Source of the DNA: an uncultured Candidatus Saccharibacteria bacterium
GTDB lineage: Bacteria > Patescibacteriota > Saccharimonadia > Saccharimonadales > Saccharimonadaceae
NCBI GenBank assembly: GCA_948663575.1
Contig: CAPNAV010000001.1
Location: 1-64,000, forward strand
Direction: 5' to 3'
Length of the DNA stretch: 64,000 nt
Shown: piece by piece, positions 1-5,910 of the stretch
Layout of the letters: each line of letters opens with the position of its first letter
How positions within the stretch are numbered: the stretch's first letter is position 1
The notes under the pieces: model-generated
Told to the model about the DNA's origin: nothing
Databases searched by the model: none
What the model saw: the letters and a program-made list of their open reading frames with translations, nothing else
Position numbers and translations under genes: made by a program

Positions 1-24
1 TAACATGCCCTTATAGGGCTGAGC

Positions 25-50
25 AAACCACCCCTTGGAGGGGTGGTTTT
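25..50 (+). terminator. Intrinsic terminator-like hairpin
   Basis: An 11-bp stem (AAACCACCCCT / AGGGGTGGTTT) is followed by TTTTGATT on the plus strand. It probably ends a gene lying left of the window. Confidence 0.7.
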
Positions 51-61
51 GATTCTGTATA

Positions 62-90
62 GCAAAAAAATACCAGCAAAAGCTGATATT
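62..90 (-). terminator. Terminator of the tRNA-Ala/tRNA-Thr transcript
   Basis: On the minus strand TATCAGC-TTTT-GCTGGTA folds with one mismatch and is followed by a run of seven T. It lies just beyond the 3' end of tRNA-Thr. Confidence 0.7.
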
Positions 91-107
91 CTAGTATTTT
101 ATCTTTC

Positions 108-183
108 TGGAGCTGCGACCGGGATTTGAACCCGGGACCTCATCCTTACCATGGATGCGCTCTACCGACTGAGCTATCACAGC
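108..183 (-). tRNA. tRNA-Thr (GGT)
   Basis: A complete cloverleaf can be drawn on the minus strand. The 7-bp acceptor pairs GCTGTGA with TCGCAGC, the anticodon stem CATCC/GGATG carries the loop ATGGTAA with anticodon GGT, and the T-arm loop is TTCAAAT. CCA is encoded. It is the distal gene of a two-tRNA cluster. Confidence 0.95.
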
Positions 184-225
184 ATATCTTGGTAAACCAT
201 AACGAAGTATTAATTTCGCGATCTC

Positions 226-301
226 TGGTGGAGCAGATCGGACTTGAACCGACTACCTTAGCAATGCGAATGCTACGCTCTACCAGGTGAGCTACTGCCC
301 C
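226..301 (-). tRNA. tRNA-Ala (CGC)
   Basis: Minus-strand cloverleaf with acceptor GGGGCAG/CTGCTCC, discriminator A and encoded CCA. The anticodon stem TAGCA/TGCTA holds the loop TTCGCAT, giving anticodon CGC. It lies 42 nt upstream of tRNA-Thr and is probably co-transcribed. Confidence 0.95.
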
Positions 302-435
302 AACGCTATCAGTATAGCATAAACCCTCAGAAAAGGGAACCCAAAATCTCCAAAATTTCCGCAATCATTCAATTTTTCATTTTTTTCACACTCTCCTTAT
401 TTTCCCATAATTTCCTCAAAAAGCAGTTGTAACTA

Positions 436-464
436 TTGACGTAAATGACAATCTGTTATAAAAT
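436..464 (+). promoter_or_regulatory. Promoter of the DapB-like locus
   Basis: TTGACG (436-441), 17-bp spacer, TAAAAT (459-464). It precedes the small ORF at 514 and the DapB-like gene at 595. Confidence 0.6.
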
Positions 465-513
465 AAAGAAGTACCTAGCTTTTTCAAAATATACTAAGGA
501 GGGATAGCTATAT

Positions 514-579
514 ATGGAAAAGAAAAGGTGGGCACATTATATAACAAACGGTTCTTTTACTCATAATTTTACCACATAA
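514..579 (+). CDS. Possible 21-residue leader peptide
   Basis: A small ORF starts at ATG 514 behind a good ribosome binding site (AGGAGGG near 498-503) and ends with TAA at 577-579, 15 nt before the DapB-like gene. The peptide is basic and aromatic at its start (MEKKRWAHY) and then rich in Thr, Asn and Phe. It resembles no family I know. The ribosome binding site and its position directly before a gene with its own site (GGGAGGG) suggest a leader peptide or coupled small protein, but chance cannot be excluded. Confidence 0.35.
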   Translation: MEKKRWAHYITNGSFTHNFTT

Positions 580-594
580 GGGAGGGCATAATAT

Positions 595-1371
595 ATGGTA
601 AAAATCTTATGGTGCGGCCTCGACCGCAAACTTGGTCTTGCAGCATGTCAACAGTCTAAGAGTATGGATGACGTAAAAATCGTAGGCGGAATTAAACATG
701 GCTTAATGTCTTTTAGCGATGCCACTGCGTTAATGGAATCTACCGACGATATTCAGTGGTTTTACTTCAATAATCTCGGTGCCATGCGAATCAATGCTGT
801 GGATATGGATAAGGTTAACATGATAATTAATTTTTCCAATCCCAGTCAGTTTACGGAAATTATCGGGCTGGCAGCGCGTTTTAATAAGCCGCTCGTCACT
901 AATGCTACGGGTTTGTCTAGCCGTCAACTGGCTATGCTTTATGATCTCTCAACCCAGGTTCCGATCTTCCAGGGTGGAATAGTCAGCATGGGGGCGAAAA
1001 GGTTCATTGATGAAGCTGAGAAGGTGGCGTGCAAAAATCCCAGAGAGTATACTCTATACGAGAACTTCTATCAGGGTAAGTCTATGCCAAGCGCATTATC
1101 GGCAGAACTCGGGAAGCGCATCCTCAAGGCTACAGGTAGTGAGCTTATGGTGAAATCGAACGTCACGCTTGATCCGCACAAAATGATCTGCGAGTGGAAA
1201 TTTGACGAGCTGCAGTATTGTACAGTGGGGTTTGATGAACTCGCGCACGATATTCTTCGCATCGCTAAGATTATGGCCGAGAAACGTGTTATTAGGCACT
1301 ACATCTATGATATCGATAGTATCTGGGATGATCTTTGCGCTGATGCTGCCGCTCATGGAACCGGAATCTAG
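595..1371 (+). CDS. DapB-like (dihydrodipicolinate reductase fold) protein A, probably not catalytic
   Basis: This 258-residue protein is a diverged relative of dihydrodipicolinate reductase. The N-terminal strand and turn, where DapB binds NAD(P)H, reads GLDRKLG instead of GxxGRMG and so lacks the middle glycine. The central segment MIINFSNPSQFTEIIGLA and the following LVTNATGLS match the DapB pattern 'DFS.P......A....PLVIGTTG'. Where DapB has E-x-H-H and K-x2-PSGT, this protein has YENFYQGKSMPSAL, so the catalytic histidines and the PSGT loop are lost. The C-terminus (VGFDELAHDILRIAKIM ... DIDSIWDDL) is shared with the paralogue at 2227. No other lysine-pathway gene is nearby. I infer a DapB-fold protein with a changed role. 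Confidence 0.7.
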   Translation: MVKILWCGLDRKLGLAACQQSKSMDDVKIVGGIKHGLMSFSDATALMESTDDIQWFYFNNLGAMRINAVDMDKVNMIINFSNPSQFTEIIGLAARFNKPLVTNATGLSSRQLAMLYDLSTQVPIFQGGIVSMGAKRFIDEAEKVACKNPREYTLYENFYQGKSMPSALSAELGKRILKATGSELMVKSNVTLDPHKMICEWKFDELQYCTVGFDELAHDILRIAKIMAEKRVIRHYIYDIDSIWDDLCADAAAHGTGI

Positions 1372-1408
1372 CGAACCTCAAAATTAATTTTAAGGGTGTC
1401 GCCATTAT

Positions 1409-1440
1409 CCCCCTGCCAGCTCGTTCGGCAGGGGATTTTG
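1409..1440 (+). terminator. Terminator after DapB-like A
   Basis: Stem CCCCTGCC / GGCAGGGG followed by ATTTTG. It sits inside a longer outer stem (GGGTGTC...GACACCC), so it could also be a processed structure. Confidence 0.55.
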
Positions 1441-1665
1441 CTGGCCAAAGACACCCCCCAAGGAAAACCTTGACGCTACTTAAAGCTCTAAGGAGAGGCT
1501 TACGAGTAAATATTCCATCGGCCACTTGTAAAATGCACCTCTTTAGTCTAAGTATGGATGTAATATTTACGCCAATGACTACTATAGTTATGCTTCACTA
1601 GATTACCGTAAAAAAATGAATCATTTGACCTTGTTCTTAGATTTTTAGACTACAAGCTGGCATCA

Positions 1666-1694
1666 TTGACAATTTATATACTATATACTAAAAT
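1666..1694 (+). promoter_or_regulatory. Promoter of the 1742-2997 operon
   Basis: TTGACA (1666-1671), 17 bp, TAAAAT (1689-1694). The downstream leader resembles the leader before 514: AGTAC, an A-rich stretch, then TAGCTAGGAGGGG before the ATG. Confidence 0.65.
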
Positions 1695-1741
1695 CAAGCA
1701 GTACTTCGAAAATTCCAAAAAATATAGCTAGGAGGGGCAAT

Positions 1742-2239
1742 ATGAGTAGAAAACGGGAAATCAAAGAAGTAAGCACGCCAGAACAAATCCTTGACAAAGT
1801 CAAAACTGAGATGGAACATCCGGTCGGTATCATGATTTTCGGGGCTGATGATTCATTTAATAATGAGGTCTTGAGCGATTTTATGGGGATTTTGCAGGGG
1901 AATGCGCGCTATTACGCCAAAAAGGTTGATGCTTCGGCTCTAACGCAGGCGTTCAAAATCCATTCAATAGTTGTTACGTTATTAGATCCAAAAACCTCGA
2001 GTAATAAGTCTAAGCGCTGTGAATTCTCGCAGCTCATGCGGACGTCTGGCGCCAGGACATTGATCGGCGTCTATGTCAAAGTCCGCAAAATGTCTATGAT
2101 GCATCTTGAATATAGCGCCGAAGCCGCCGAGGTAAATCATCGTATTTCCACCATTAAGCGTAGCGATCCGACCAGCGATGGTTATAACTATTTAATTAGA
2201 GTATCAAGCAAAAGGGGAGGGGCAGTATGGAACCTGTAA
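1742..2239 (+). CDS. Unknown 165-residue protein, co-transcribed with DapB-like B
   Basis: The start at ATG 1742 follows AGGAGGGG with good spacing. The protein is soluble with no signal or membrane segment. It has an alternating hydrophobic core (VGIMIFGADD, HSIVVTLLD, RTLIGVYVKV) suggesting an alpha/beta fold, and a charged N-terminus. I do not recognise a family. The 3' end overlaps the next gene by 13 nt, so translation is probably coupled and the two products may work together. The GFGADDSFNN-like stretch (residues 33-41) could be a ligand loop, but this is only a guess. Confidence 0.7.
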   Translation: MSRKREIKEVSTPEQILDKVKTEMEHPVGIMIFGADDSFNNEVLSDFMGILQGNARYYAKKVDASALTQAFKIHSIVVTLLDPKTSSNKSKRCEFSQLMRTSGARTLIGVYVKVRKMSMMHLEYSAEAAEVNHRISTIKRSDPTSDGYNYLIRVSSKRGGAVWNL

Positions 2240-2997
2240 GAATTGTTTTCAGTGGCCTAACTGGTAGGACGGGGCGGGCGGTCATGAAGGCGGCGCAGAA
2301 GCGAGAAGACGTTAAGGTCATAGCAGGAATCAGTCGTATGAAGATGAATAATATCGCGGCGATAGGAGACACATCCTTCGAGGATATGCGGTGGCTTCGG
2401 TATAGTCGGCTTACCTTTCCATTTCTTGGAGCTTGGAATGCTGACGTATTTATTGATTTCTCCCATCCAAGTCGTTTAGAAGAGGTAGTGACTTTAGCGG
2501 CCGTTTTGCAGAAGCCGCTCATTATTGGAACTTCTGGCCTTAATTCCACTCAGCTCTATATGTTAAAGCGCTTTACATCGCTGATACCGATTTTTCTGGG
2601 TGGCAACTTTCGCTTCAAAGTGAAGAAGTTCGCCGATGAGGCTGTCAAATTTGCCGAAATACACGATAATCTTGTGTTAATGGAGCAGCATTGGCAGGGT
2701 CAACCATTGCCAAGCGAAGCTGCTAAGATGATCGGTGCGCGTATCGAATCAGCCTATAACAAGACAATACAAATCGTCAACGGTTCTCATTATAGCGCTG
2801 AAACGCTCATTAACGAGTGGATTCTTTACGGCGACGACGATATTAATACTCAGATTAGCTGTAAGACAATCGGATTTGATGAGCTCGCAGATGATATTCT
2901 GGAAATTGCCAAAGTCATGACTAAAAAGCCCGCTAAGAAAGATGGATTCTATAATCTTGATAATCTCTGGGATGACCTTGTATCACGAGCACTTTAA
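2227..2997 (+). CDS. DapB-like protein B
   Basis: This 256-residue paralogue of the protein at 595 is closer to true DapB. Its N-terminal turn GLTGRTGRAV keeps the GxxGRxG dinucleotide-binding motif. The block FIDFSHPSRLEEVVTLA...KPLIIGTSGL is almost canonical. The catalytic region reads MEQHWQGQPLPSEAA: E and the first H of E-x-H-H remain, the second H is W, and K-x2-PSGT has become QPLPSEA. A normal reductase is therefore doubtful although cofactor binding may persist. It overlaps the preceding gene and has a GGGGAGGGG ribosome binding site. The C-terminal IGFDELADDILEIAKVM and NLDNLWDDL match protein A. Confidence 0.75.
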   Translation: MEPVRIVFSGLTGRTGRAVMKAAQKREDVKVIAGISRMKMNNIAAIGDTSFEDMRWLRYSRLTFPFLGAWNADVFIDFSHPSRLEEVVTLAAVLQKPLIIGTSGLNSTQLYMLKRFTSLIPIFLGGNFRFKVKKFADEAVKFAEIHDNLVLMEQHWQGQPLPSEAAKMIGARIESAYNKTIQIVNGSHYSAETLINEWILYGDDDINTQISCKTIGFDELADDILEIAKVMTKKPAKKDGFYNLDNLWDDLVSRAL

Positions 2998-3014
2998 TGT
3001 CTAAACATGTAACT

Positions 3015-3044
3015 AATCCTCGCCAGGAACTGGCGAGGATTTTC
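3015..3044 (+). terminator. Terminator after DapB-like B
   Basis: A perfect 12-bp stem AATCCTCGCCAG / CTGGCGAGGATT runs into TTTCC. A near copy occurs at 4085-4113, so the vat-like segment is bracketed by two related hairpins. Confidence 0.85.
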
Positions 3045-3106
3045 CTTCTTGGAGACCTTAAGCAACTTGAAGCCGTTATAGTAAGTTTGCCTCAGAAATC
3101 ACCTAG

Positions 3107-3247
3107 CGAATCCTCGTCCTGATTCGTGATGGCTATACTGTGTCTGATGCTTGTCGTGATGCTCGCATTTCTACTGATACCTTCTACCGTTGGTGTGACA
3201 AATACCCAGACTTCCATAAAGCCGTAATAGAGGCTACCGGCTTATAA
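3107..3247 (+). pseudogene. Remnant of a helix-turn-helix protein (phage terminase small-subunit or transposase type)
   Basis: An open frame between an in-frame TAG at 3104 and TAA at 3245 encodes LIRDGYTVSDACRDARIS then TDTFYRWCDKYPDFHKAV. This is the classic helix-turn-helix start of phage terminase small subunits and related DNA-packaging or transposase proteins. There is no start codon or ribosome binding site, and the frame stops soon after the helix-turn-helix. I read it as a decayed fragment marking past phage or mobile DNA, upstream of the acquired acetyltransferase gene. Confidence 0.6.
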
Positions 3248-3389
3248 TGGAAGTATGCCGAGCAACTCGCCTGAAGTGGCTATCGAAGTTACGCTAGATG
3301 GCTAAACTGACCATCAGCGAACTATCGGTCGCCTGGGAATATGTCATTTGAAATTGGACTATAATACTGTAAGCGGTTAGCGCAACTGG

Positions 3390-3395
3390 TATAAT
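3390..3395 (+). promoter_or_regulatory. -10 element of the acetyltransferase gene
   Basis: TATAAT in the context ACTGGTATAAT, which carries an extended -10 TGG. No convincing -35 is seen. The leader to ATG 3419 is about 17 nt with AGAGGA as a weak ribosome binding site. Confidence 0.5.
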
Positions 3396-3418
3396 AAAAG
3401 TAGAAGAGGACATATTTT

Positions 3419-4057
3419 ATGAGCGAAGAAGTTATACCCAATCCAAACAAAATCCACCCCATAGCAGGTTATGACAAGGAGATTTATATTAAGCCAACTA
3501 TTACGAAACCAAATGTAATTGTTGGAGATTTTACCTACATTGCTGACACGGATTTCGAGAGTCACATTTCACATCATTACGACTTCGTTGGCGACAAGTT
3601 GATTATCGGTAAGTTCTGCCAAATCGCTGCTGGGGTGGAGTTTATAATGAACGGAGCAAATCATCAGAGAAATGCCGTGACAACTTTTCCGTTCTATACT
3701 TTGGAAGGCTGGAAACAAGATACGCCACCCGAAACAGAGATGGGCTTGAAGGGCGATACGGTAATCGGCAACGATGTTTGGATTGGACAAAATGTGACTT
3801 TTCTCCCTGGCGTAAAGGTTGGCGATGGAGCAATCATTGGTACTAATACGGTAGTGCGAGATAATGTTGAGCCTTACACCATCGTAATCGGCAATCCTGC
3901 TAAAGTTTTACGGAAACGATTCGATGATGACCTGATAAAACTTTTGGAGCAATTCAGATGGTGGGATAAGAGTATTTCGGAAATCCAAACCCTGATTCCA
4001 TTGCTCACCAATAGTGATTTGAGGTATGTAAAAAGAGAACTAGAACAACTATTATAG
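3419..4057 (+). CDS. Vat/CatB-type xenobiotic O-acetyltransferase
   Basis: A 212-residue left-handed beta-helix acetyltransferase of the xenobiotic family (Vat streptogramin A and CatB chloramphenicol enzymes). Family markers are VGDFTYIADTDF near the N-terminus, the catalytic histidine segment MNGANHQR, the acetyl-CoA region KGDTVIGNDVWIGQNVTFLPGVKVGDGAIIGTNTVV with hexapeptide repeats, and IVIGNPAKVLRKRF. Length matches Vat enzymes (about 210-220). Family members transfer acetyl groups from acetyl-CoA to hydroxyls on antibiotics; the actual substrate here cannot be read from sequence. It sits alone between a phage-like remnant and related hairpins, consistent with horizontal acquisition. 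Confidence 0.88.
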   Translation: MSEEVIPNPNKIHPIAGYDKEIYIKPTITKPNVIVGDFTYIADTDFESHISHHYDFVGDKLIIGKFCQIAAGVEFIMNGANHQRNAVTTFPFYTLEGWKQDTPPETEMGLKGDTVIGNDVWIGQNVTFLPGVKVGDGAIIGTNTVVRDNVEPYTIVIGNPAKVLRKRFDDDLIKLLEQFRWWDKSISEIQTLIPLLTNSDLRYVKRELEQLL

Positions 4058-4084
4058 TAATGAGCGCTAACAGAATGTACGGTA

Positions 4085-4113
4085 TTATCCTCGCTAGGAA
4101 ACTGGCGAGGACT
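4085..4113 (+). terminator. Terminator after the acetyltransferase gene
   Basis: Imperfect stem TCCTCGCTAG / CTGGCGAGGA followed by CTTCT. The sequence is a near copy of the hairpin at 3015-3044. Confidence 0.6.
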
Positions 4114-4155
4114 TCTACCAACAGCAAAACCACAAGACTATTGGCCTGTAGCTCG

Positions 4156-4237
4156 CGTCCGTTCTGAATGCACAAAAAGTGCCATCTGCCATCAACTACA
4201 GTCGATACCAAATGGCACTGGTGGCCCAGAACGGACG
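4156..4237. repeat. Nested perfect inverted repeat (structured RNA or miniature element)
   Basis: An outer perfect 11-bp repeat CGTCCGTTCTG (4156-4166) / CAGAACGGACG (4227-4237) encloses a perfect 8-bp repeat AGTGCCAT (4178-4185) / ATGGCACT (4212-4219). On the minus strand the inner stem is followed by TTTTTG, like a terminator. No promoter is clear on either side. It could be a structured RNA, a decayed leader or a small palindromic element. Confidence 0.55.
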
Positions 4238-4559
4238 TTACTCAAACCACCAAAACAAGTAGCAAAAGTCCTATACGGTCAGTTCAGCAAAAAAGATTTT
4301 TATATACCCGAGTTCCGTATGGAAGAAGCGAAAGAGCTATTGTCCAACATCGAGTACGTCTTATAGTGTATGATCCTATTATTAACCACTTATATCTATA
4401 ACCATATGATTACTAATACCTGACCCTGTTATATAAGGACAGGCATTGTACTTATACTCTCGGTATTATGCGATTATTAGCCAAATATGACGCAAACCGT
4501 ATTCTATATCAACGAGATTGCTGCTACTGATTTGCCAGTAATGTGGGGGTTCGCCCTCA
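4238..4559. other. Intergenic stretch without a recognisable gene
   Basis: Short frames exist on both strands but none has a ribosome binding site, a family match or a terminator. I see nothing convincing here. Confidence 0.4.
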
Positions 4560-5054
4560 TTACTCACTATAACAATACGTTGTTTTGTTCTCCAAACGGT
4601 AGAGTAAAGCAAAGTCTCTTGCCGAACTTGAATAGACCGCCTTATCGTCATCGCATTCTGCGTGACTGACGAAGTAAATAGTATGGTCAAAGGTTGTGAC
4701 GCTCTTTGTCTGCCCATCTTCTAACTTACTAAAATCAAAATCATAACTCTCGCCATCAGGATCTGAACTGACTGATAAATACCCTTTGATTGCTGACGTG
4801 CTGTTGGGAAGCTTACCATTGTTGTTCATTTCGTATTCGTATATATCGCTGTATATCTTTGCTAAATCGCTCTTGCGTGTAAGGTCGTTTGTTGTCTCTC
4901 TGAGCTCCTCTGCTTGCTCGTTTAACTTATTGGTCGCAGAGAACATCGTAAAGCGTGTTATAACACCCATAAAAATCAGCACAGCGATTATGCCGACTAT
5001 TACTAGAACTATATTTAATGTTTTTGAACTTGATTGTTCTTGCTTGGTTGCCAC
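4560..5054 (-). CDS. Membrane-anchored pilin/pseudopilin-like protein
   Basis: A 164-residue protein with a short polar N-terminus, one transmembrane helix (about residues 12-33) and an extracytoplasmic domain. After the helix comes a polar helical stretch, then RKSDLAKIYSDIYEYEMNNNGKLPNS, resembling the 'D...I..AL..Y...NG.YP' region of type IV pilins and pseudopilins. The G-F-x4-E prepilin peptidase motif is not obvious, so it may be a pilin-like anchored protein instead. Three cysteines occur (one in HAECDDD, one near the C-terminus in TTYCYSE). A structured leader RNA lies directly upstream. It is the only likely surface protein of this accessory region. Confidence 0.55.
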   Translation of the reverse strand: MATKQEQSSSKTLNIVLVIVGIIAVLIFMGVITRFTMFSATNKLNEQAEELRETTNDLTRKSDLAKIYSDIYEYEMNNNGKLPNSTSAIKGYLSVSSDPDGESYDFDFSKLEDGQTKSVTTFDHTIYFVSHAECDDDKAVYSSSARDFALLYRLENKTTYCYSE

Positions 5055-5102
5055 TTTATGCTCCTAAAATAAATTATTGACTATTCCTGTGTTCAATGGC
5101 AT

Positions 5103-5241
5103 TAATAAAAACAGCCCTTGAGCAGGCTGTTCACACTTTTCGCTACCAAGTCAGACTTGATGCTAGCACAAGGGCTGTTCTCATCGTCTGACAAAGATAG
5201 TTTCTCGCTATTCCTTTGGTAGTTTTTGAAAAATGTGAACA
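5103..5241 (-). ncRNA. Structured leader RNA with competing terminator and pseudoknot (candidate attenuator)
   Basis: Transcription on the minus strand should start near 5241, just after TATAAT (5252-5247). The 5' end GTTCACATTTTTC pairs with GAAAAGTGTGAAC 100 nt later (13 bp, one G-U). Inside, CTACCAA pairs with TTGGTAG, GTCAGAC with GTCTGAC, and GATG with CATC. The apical loop carries AACAGCCCTTG, an 11-nt perfect complement of CAAGGGCTGTT at the 3' end. That 3' segment otherwise forms the terminator AACAGCC...GGGCTGTT with a T5 tail. Loop-tail pairing and the terminator exclude each other, as in an attenuator or riboswitch for the pilin-like gene at 5054. Fold was made by eye. Confidence 0.6.
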
Positions 5242-5246
5242 CTCCT

Positions 5247-5252
5247 ATTATA
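5247..5252 (-). promoter_or_regulatory. Extended -10 promoter of the structured leader
   Basis: Minus-strand TGATATAAT contains TGnTATAAT. No good -35 is visible. Confidence 0.55.
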
Positions 5253-5285
5253 TCATAAAAACTTGGAATGTTTTATAACTGGAGT

Positions 5286-5291
5286 TATAAT
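5286..5291 (+). promoter_or_regulatory. -10 element of the 31-residue ORF
   Basis: TATAAT ends 6 nt before ATG 5298, so the message would be leaderless. It is divergent from the leader-RNA promoter. Confidence 0.45.
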
Positions 5292-5297
5292 CGCTAT

Positions 5298-5393
5298 ATG
5301 GAAAAGAACTTGGAACGGCAGGCGGAACTTGAAGCTAACGACCTTGACGCTGACCTTGTTGACCCAGCGTTCGCCAATGATAACTGGTTTTGA
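5298..5393 (+). CDS. Small acidic leaderless ORF (31 residues)
   Basis: MEKNLERQAELEANDLDADL followed by VDPAFANDNWF. The ATG lies 6 nt after a perfect TATAAT, the spacing seen in other leaderless genes here, and a terminator hairpin follows 26 nt after the stop. The peptide is strongly acidic and helical. No family is recognised. The promoter-ORF-terminator unit is a good argument that it is expressed; a regulator or antitoxin-like role is possible but unsupported. Confidence 0.5.
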   Translation: MEKNLERQAELEANDLDADLVDPAFANDNWF

Positions 5394-5418
5394 CTGATTT
5401 TGTAGAATTACCGCCTAG

Positions 5419-5442
5419 AAGCCCCATATAGGGGCTTATTTT
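5419..5442 (+). terminator. Terminator after the 31-residue ORF
   Basis: AAGCCCC-atata-GGGGCTT followed by ATTTTG. Confidence 0.7.
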
Positions 5443-5607
5443 GTGAAAATGGAAACATATACCAGTTGAGACCGAGAGTCGTCTTCAAAACGCTTAAAAT
5501 GCGTCATACGACAAAACATTGACTATCGTATTAACCAACGCATCACTAACAGAGATGAAAGTCATCGTATTGCTTAAAATAGTATTGAAAAAAGTAAATA
5601 AAGATGT

Positions 5608-5613
5608 TATAAT
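5608..5613 (+). promoter_or_regulatory. -10 element of the recombinase operon
   Basis: TATAAT 7 nt before ATG 5621, with TTGAAA at about 5585-5590 as -35 (17-bp spacer). It supports ATG 5621 as the start. Confidence 0.6.
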
Positions 5614-5620
5614 AGTATAT

Positions 5621-5908
5621 ATGAGAAGTAAAGCAACTGTCGTTAAATCAAAGGCTGAACTCCGCCCTATACCCGAAACTATAAGGCGGATATTCGGAAC
5701 GGTGGAAACTCCACCTGCGTTGCCTGACGAGCAACCAGAAACTCAAAAAACCATATCACATCGGTCAAGAAAGGAATTGCTGGGCCTGACAAAGGAACTC
5801 CGAAAAATAGACCCAAAAGGCAAGAAAGTAGACTACGAGCAATATGATGGGTTCAAACTCTACCTGTATGGTTTGCGAGGGAACGCGAAACGAAGGAAAG
5901 GATGCTAA
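5621..5908 (+). CDS. Small basic protein preceding serine recombinase 1
   Basis: A 95-residue protein starting MRSKATVVKSKAELRPIPETI. I chose ATG 5621 because TATAAT lies 7 nt upstream; the frame is open further upstream but lacks a start signal. The product is basic, with a central SHRSRKELLGLTKELRKIDPK and an aromatic C-terminal segment YEQYDGFKLYLYGLRGN. It ends only 2 nt before the likely recombinase start, so the pair is one operon. It may be an accessory factor of the recombinase such as a directionality factor or regulator, inferred from position only. No family recognised. Confidence 0.65.
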   Translation: MRSKATVVKSKAELRPIPETIRRIFGTVETPPALPDEQPETQKTISHRSRKELLGLTKELRKIDPKGKKVDYEQYDGFKLYLYGLRGNAKRRKGC

Positions 5909-5910
5909 CT

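Larger units (their letters stand above)
1372..1741. other. Intergenic region with nested hairpin and promoter
   Basis: No gene is visible. It holds a nested inverted repeat (GGGTGTC at 1395-1401 with GACACCC at about 1449-1455, enclosing CCCCTGCC/GGCAGGGG), then featureless AT-rich DNA, then the promoter at 1666-1694. Confidence 0.5.

Noticed and set aside
146..364. Open frame across the tRNA-Thr/tRNA-Ala region
   Set aside because: It is an artefact of two tRNA genes on the same strand; no ribosome binding site and the sequence is fully explained by the cloverleafs.
4156..4237. Integron attC site
   Set aside because: The inverted repeat lacks the GTTRRRY core and the spacing of attC sites, and no integron integrase is present.
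4168..4401. Possible 77-residue protein after the acetyltransferase gene
   Set aside because: The frame runs through the nested inverted repeat and has no start signal.
5307..5331. Second att site of the tRNA-Phe element (GGCGGaACTTGAA resembling the tRNA-Phe 3' part)
   Set aside because: Only about 13 bases match with a one-base insertion, ACTTGAA words are common in the region, and the match lies in a small ORF. I could not fix the left end of the first element.
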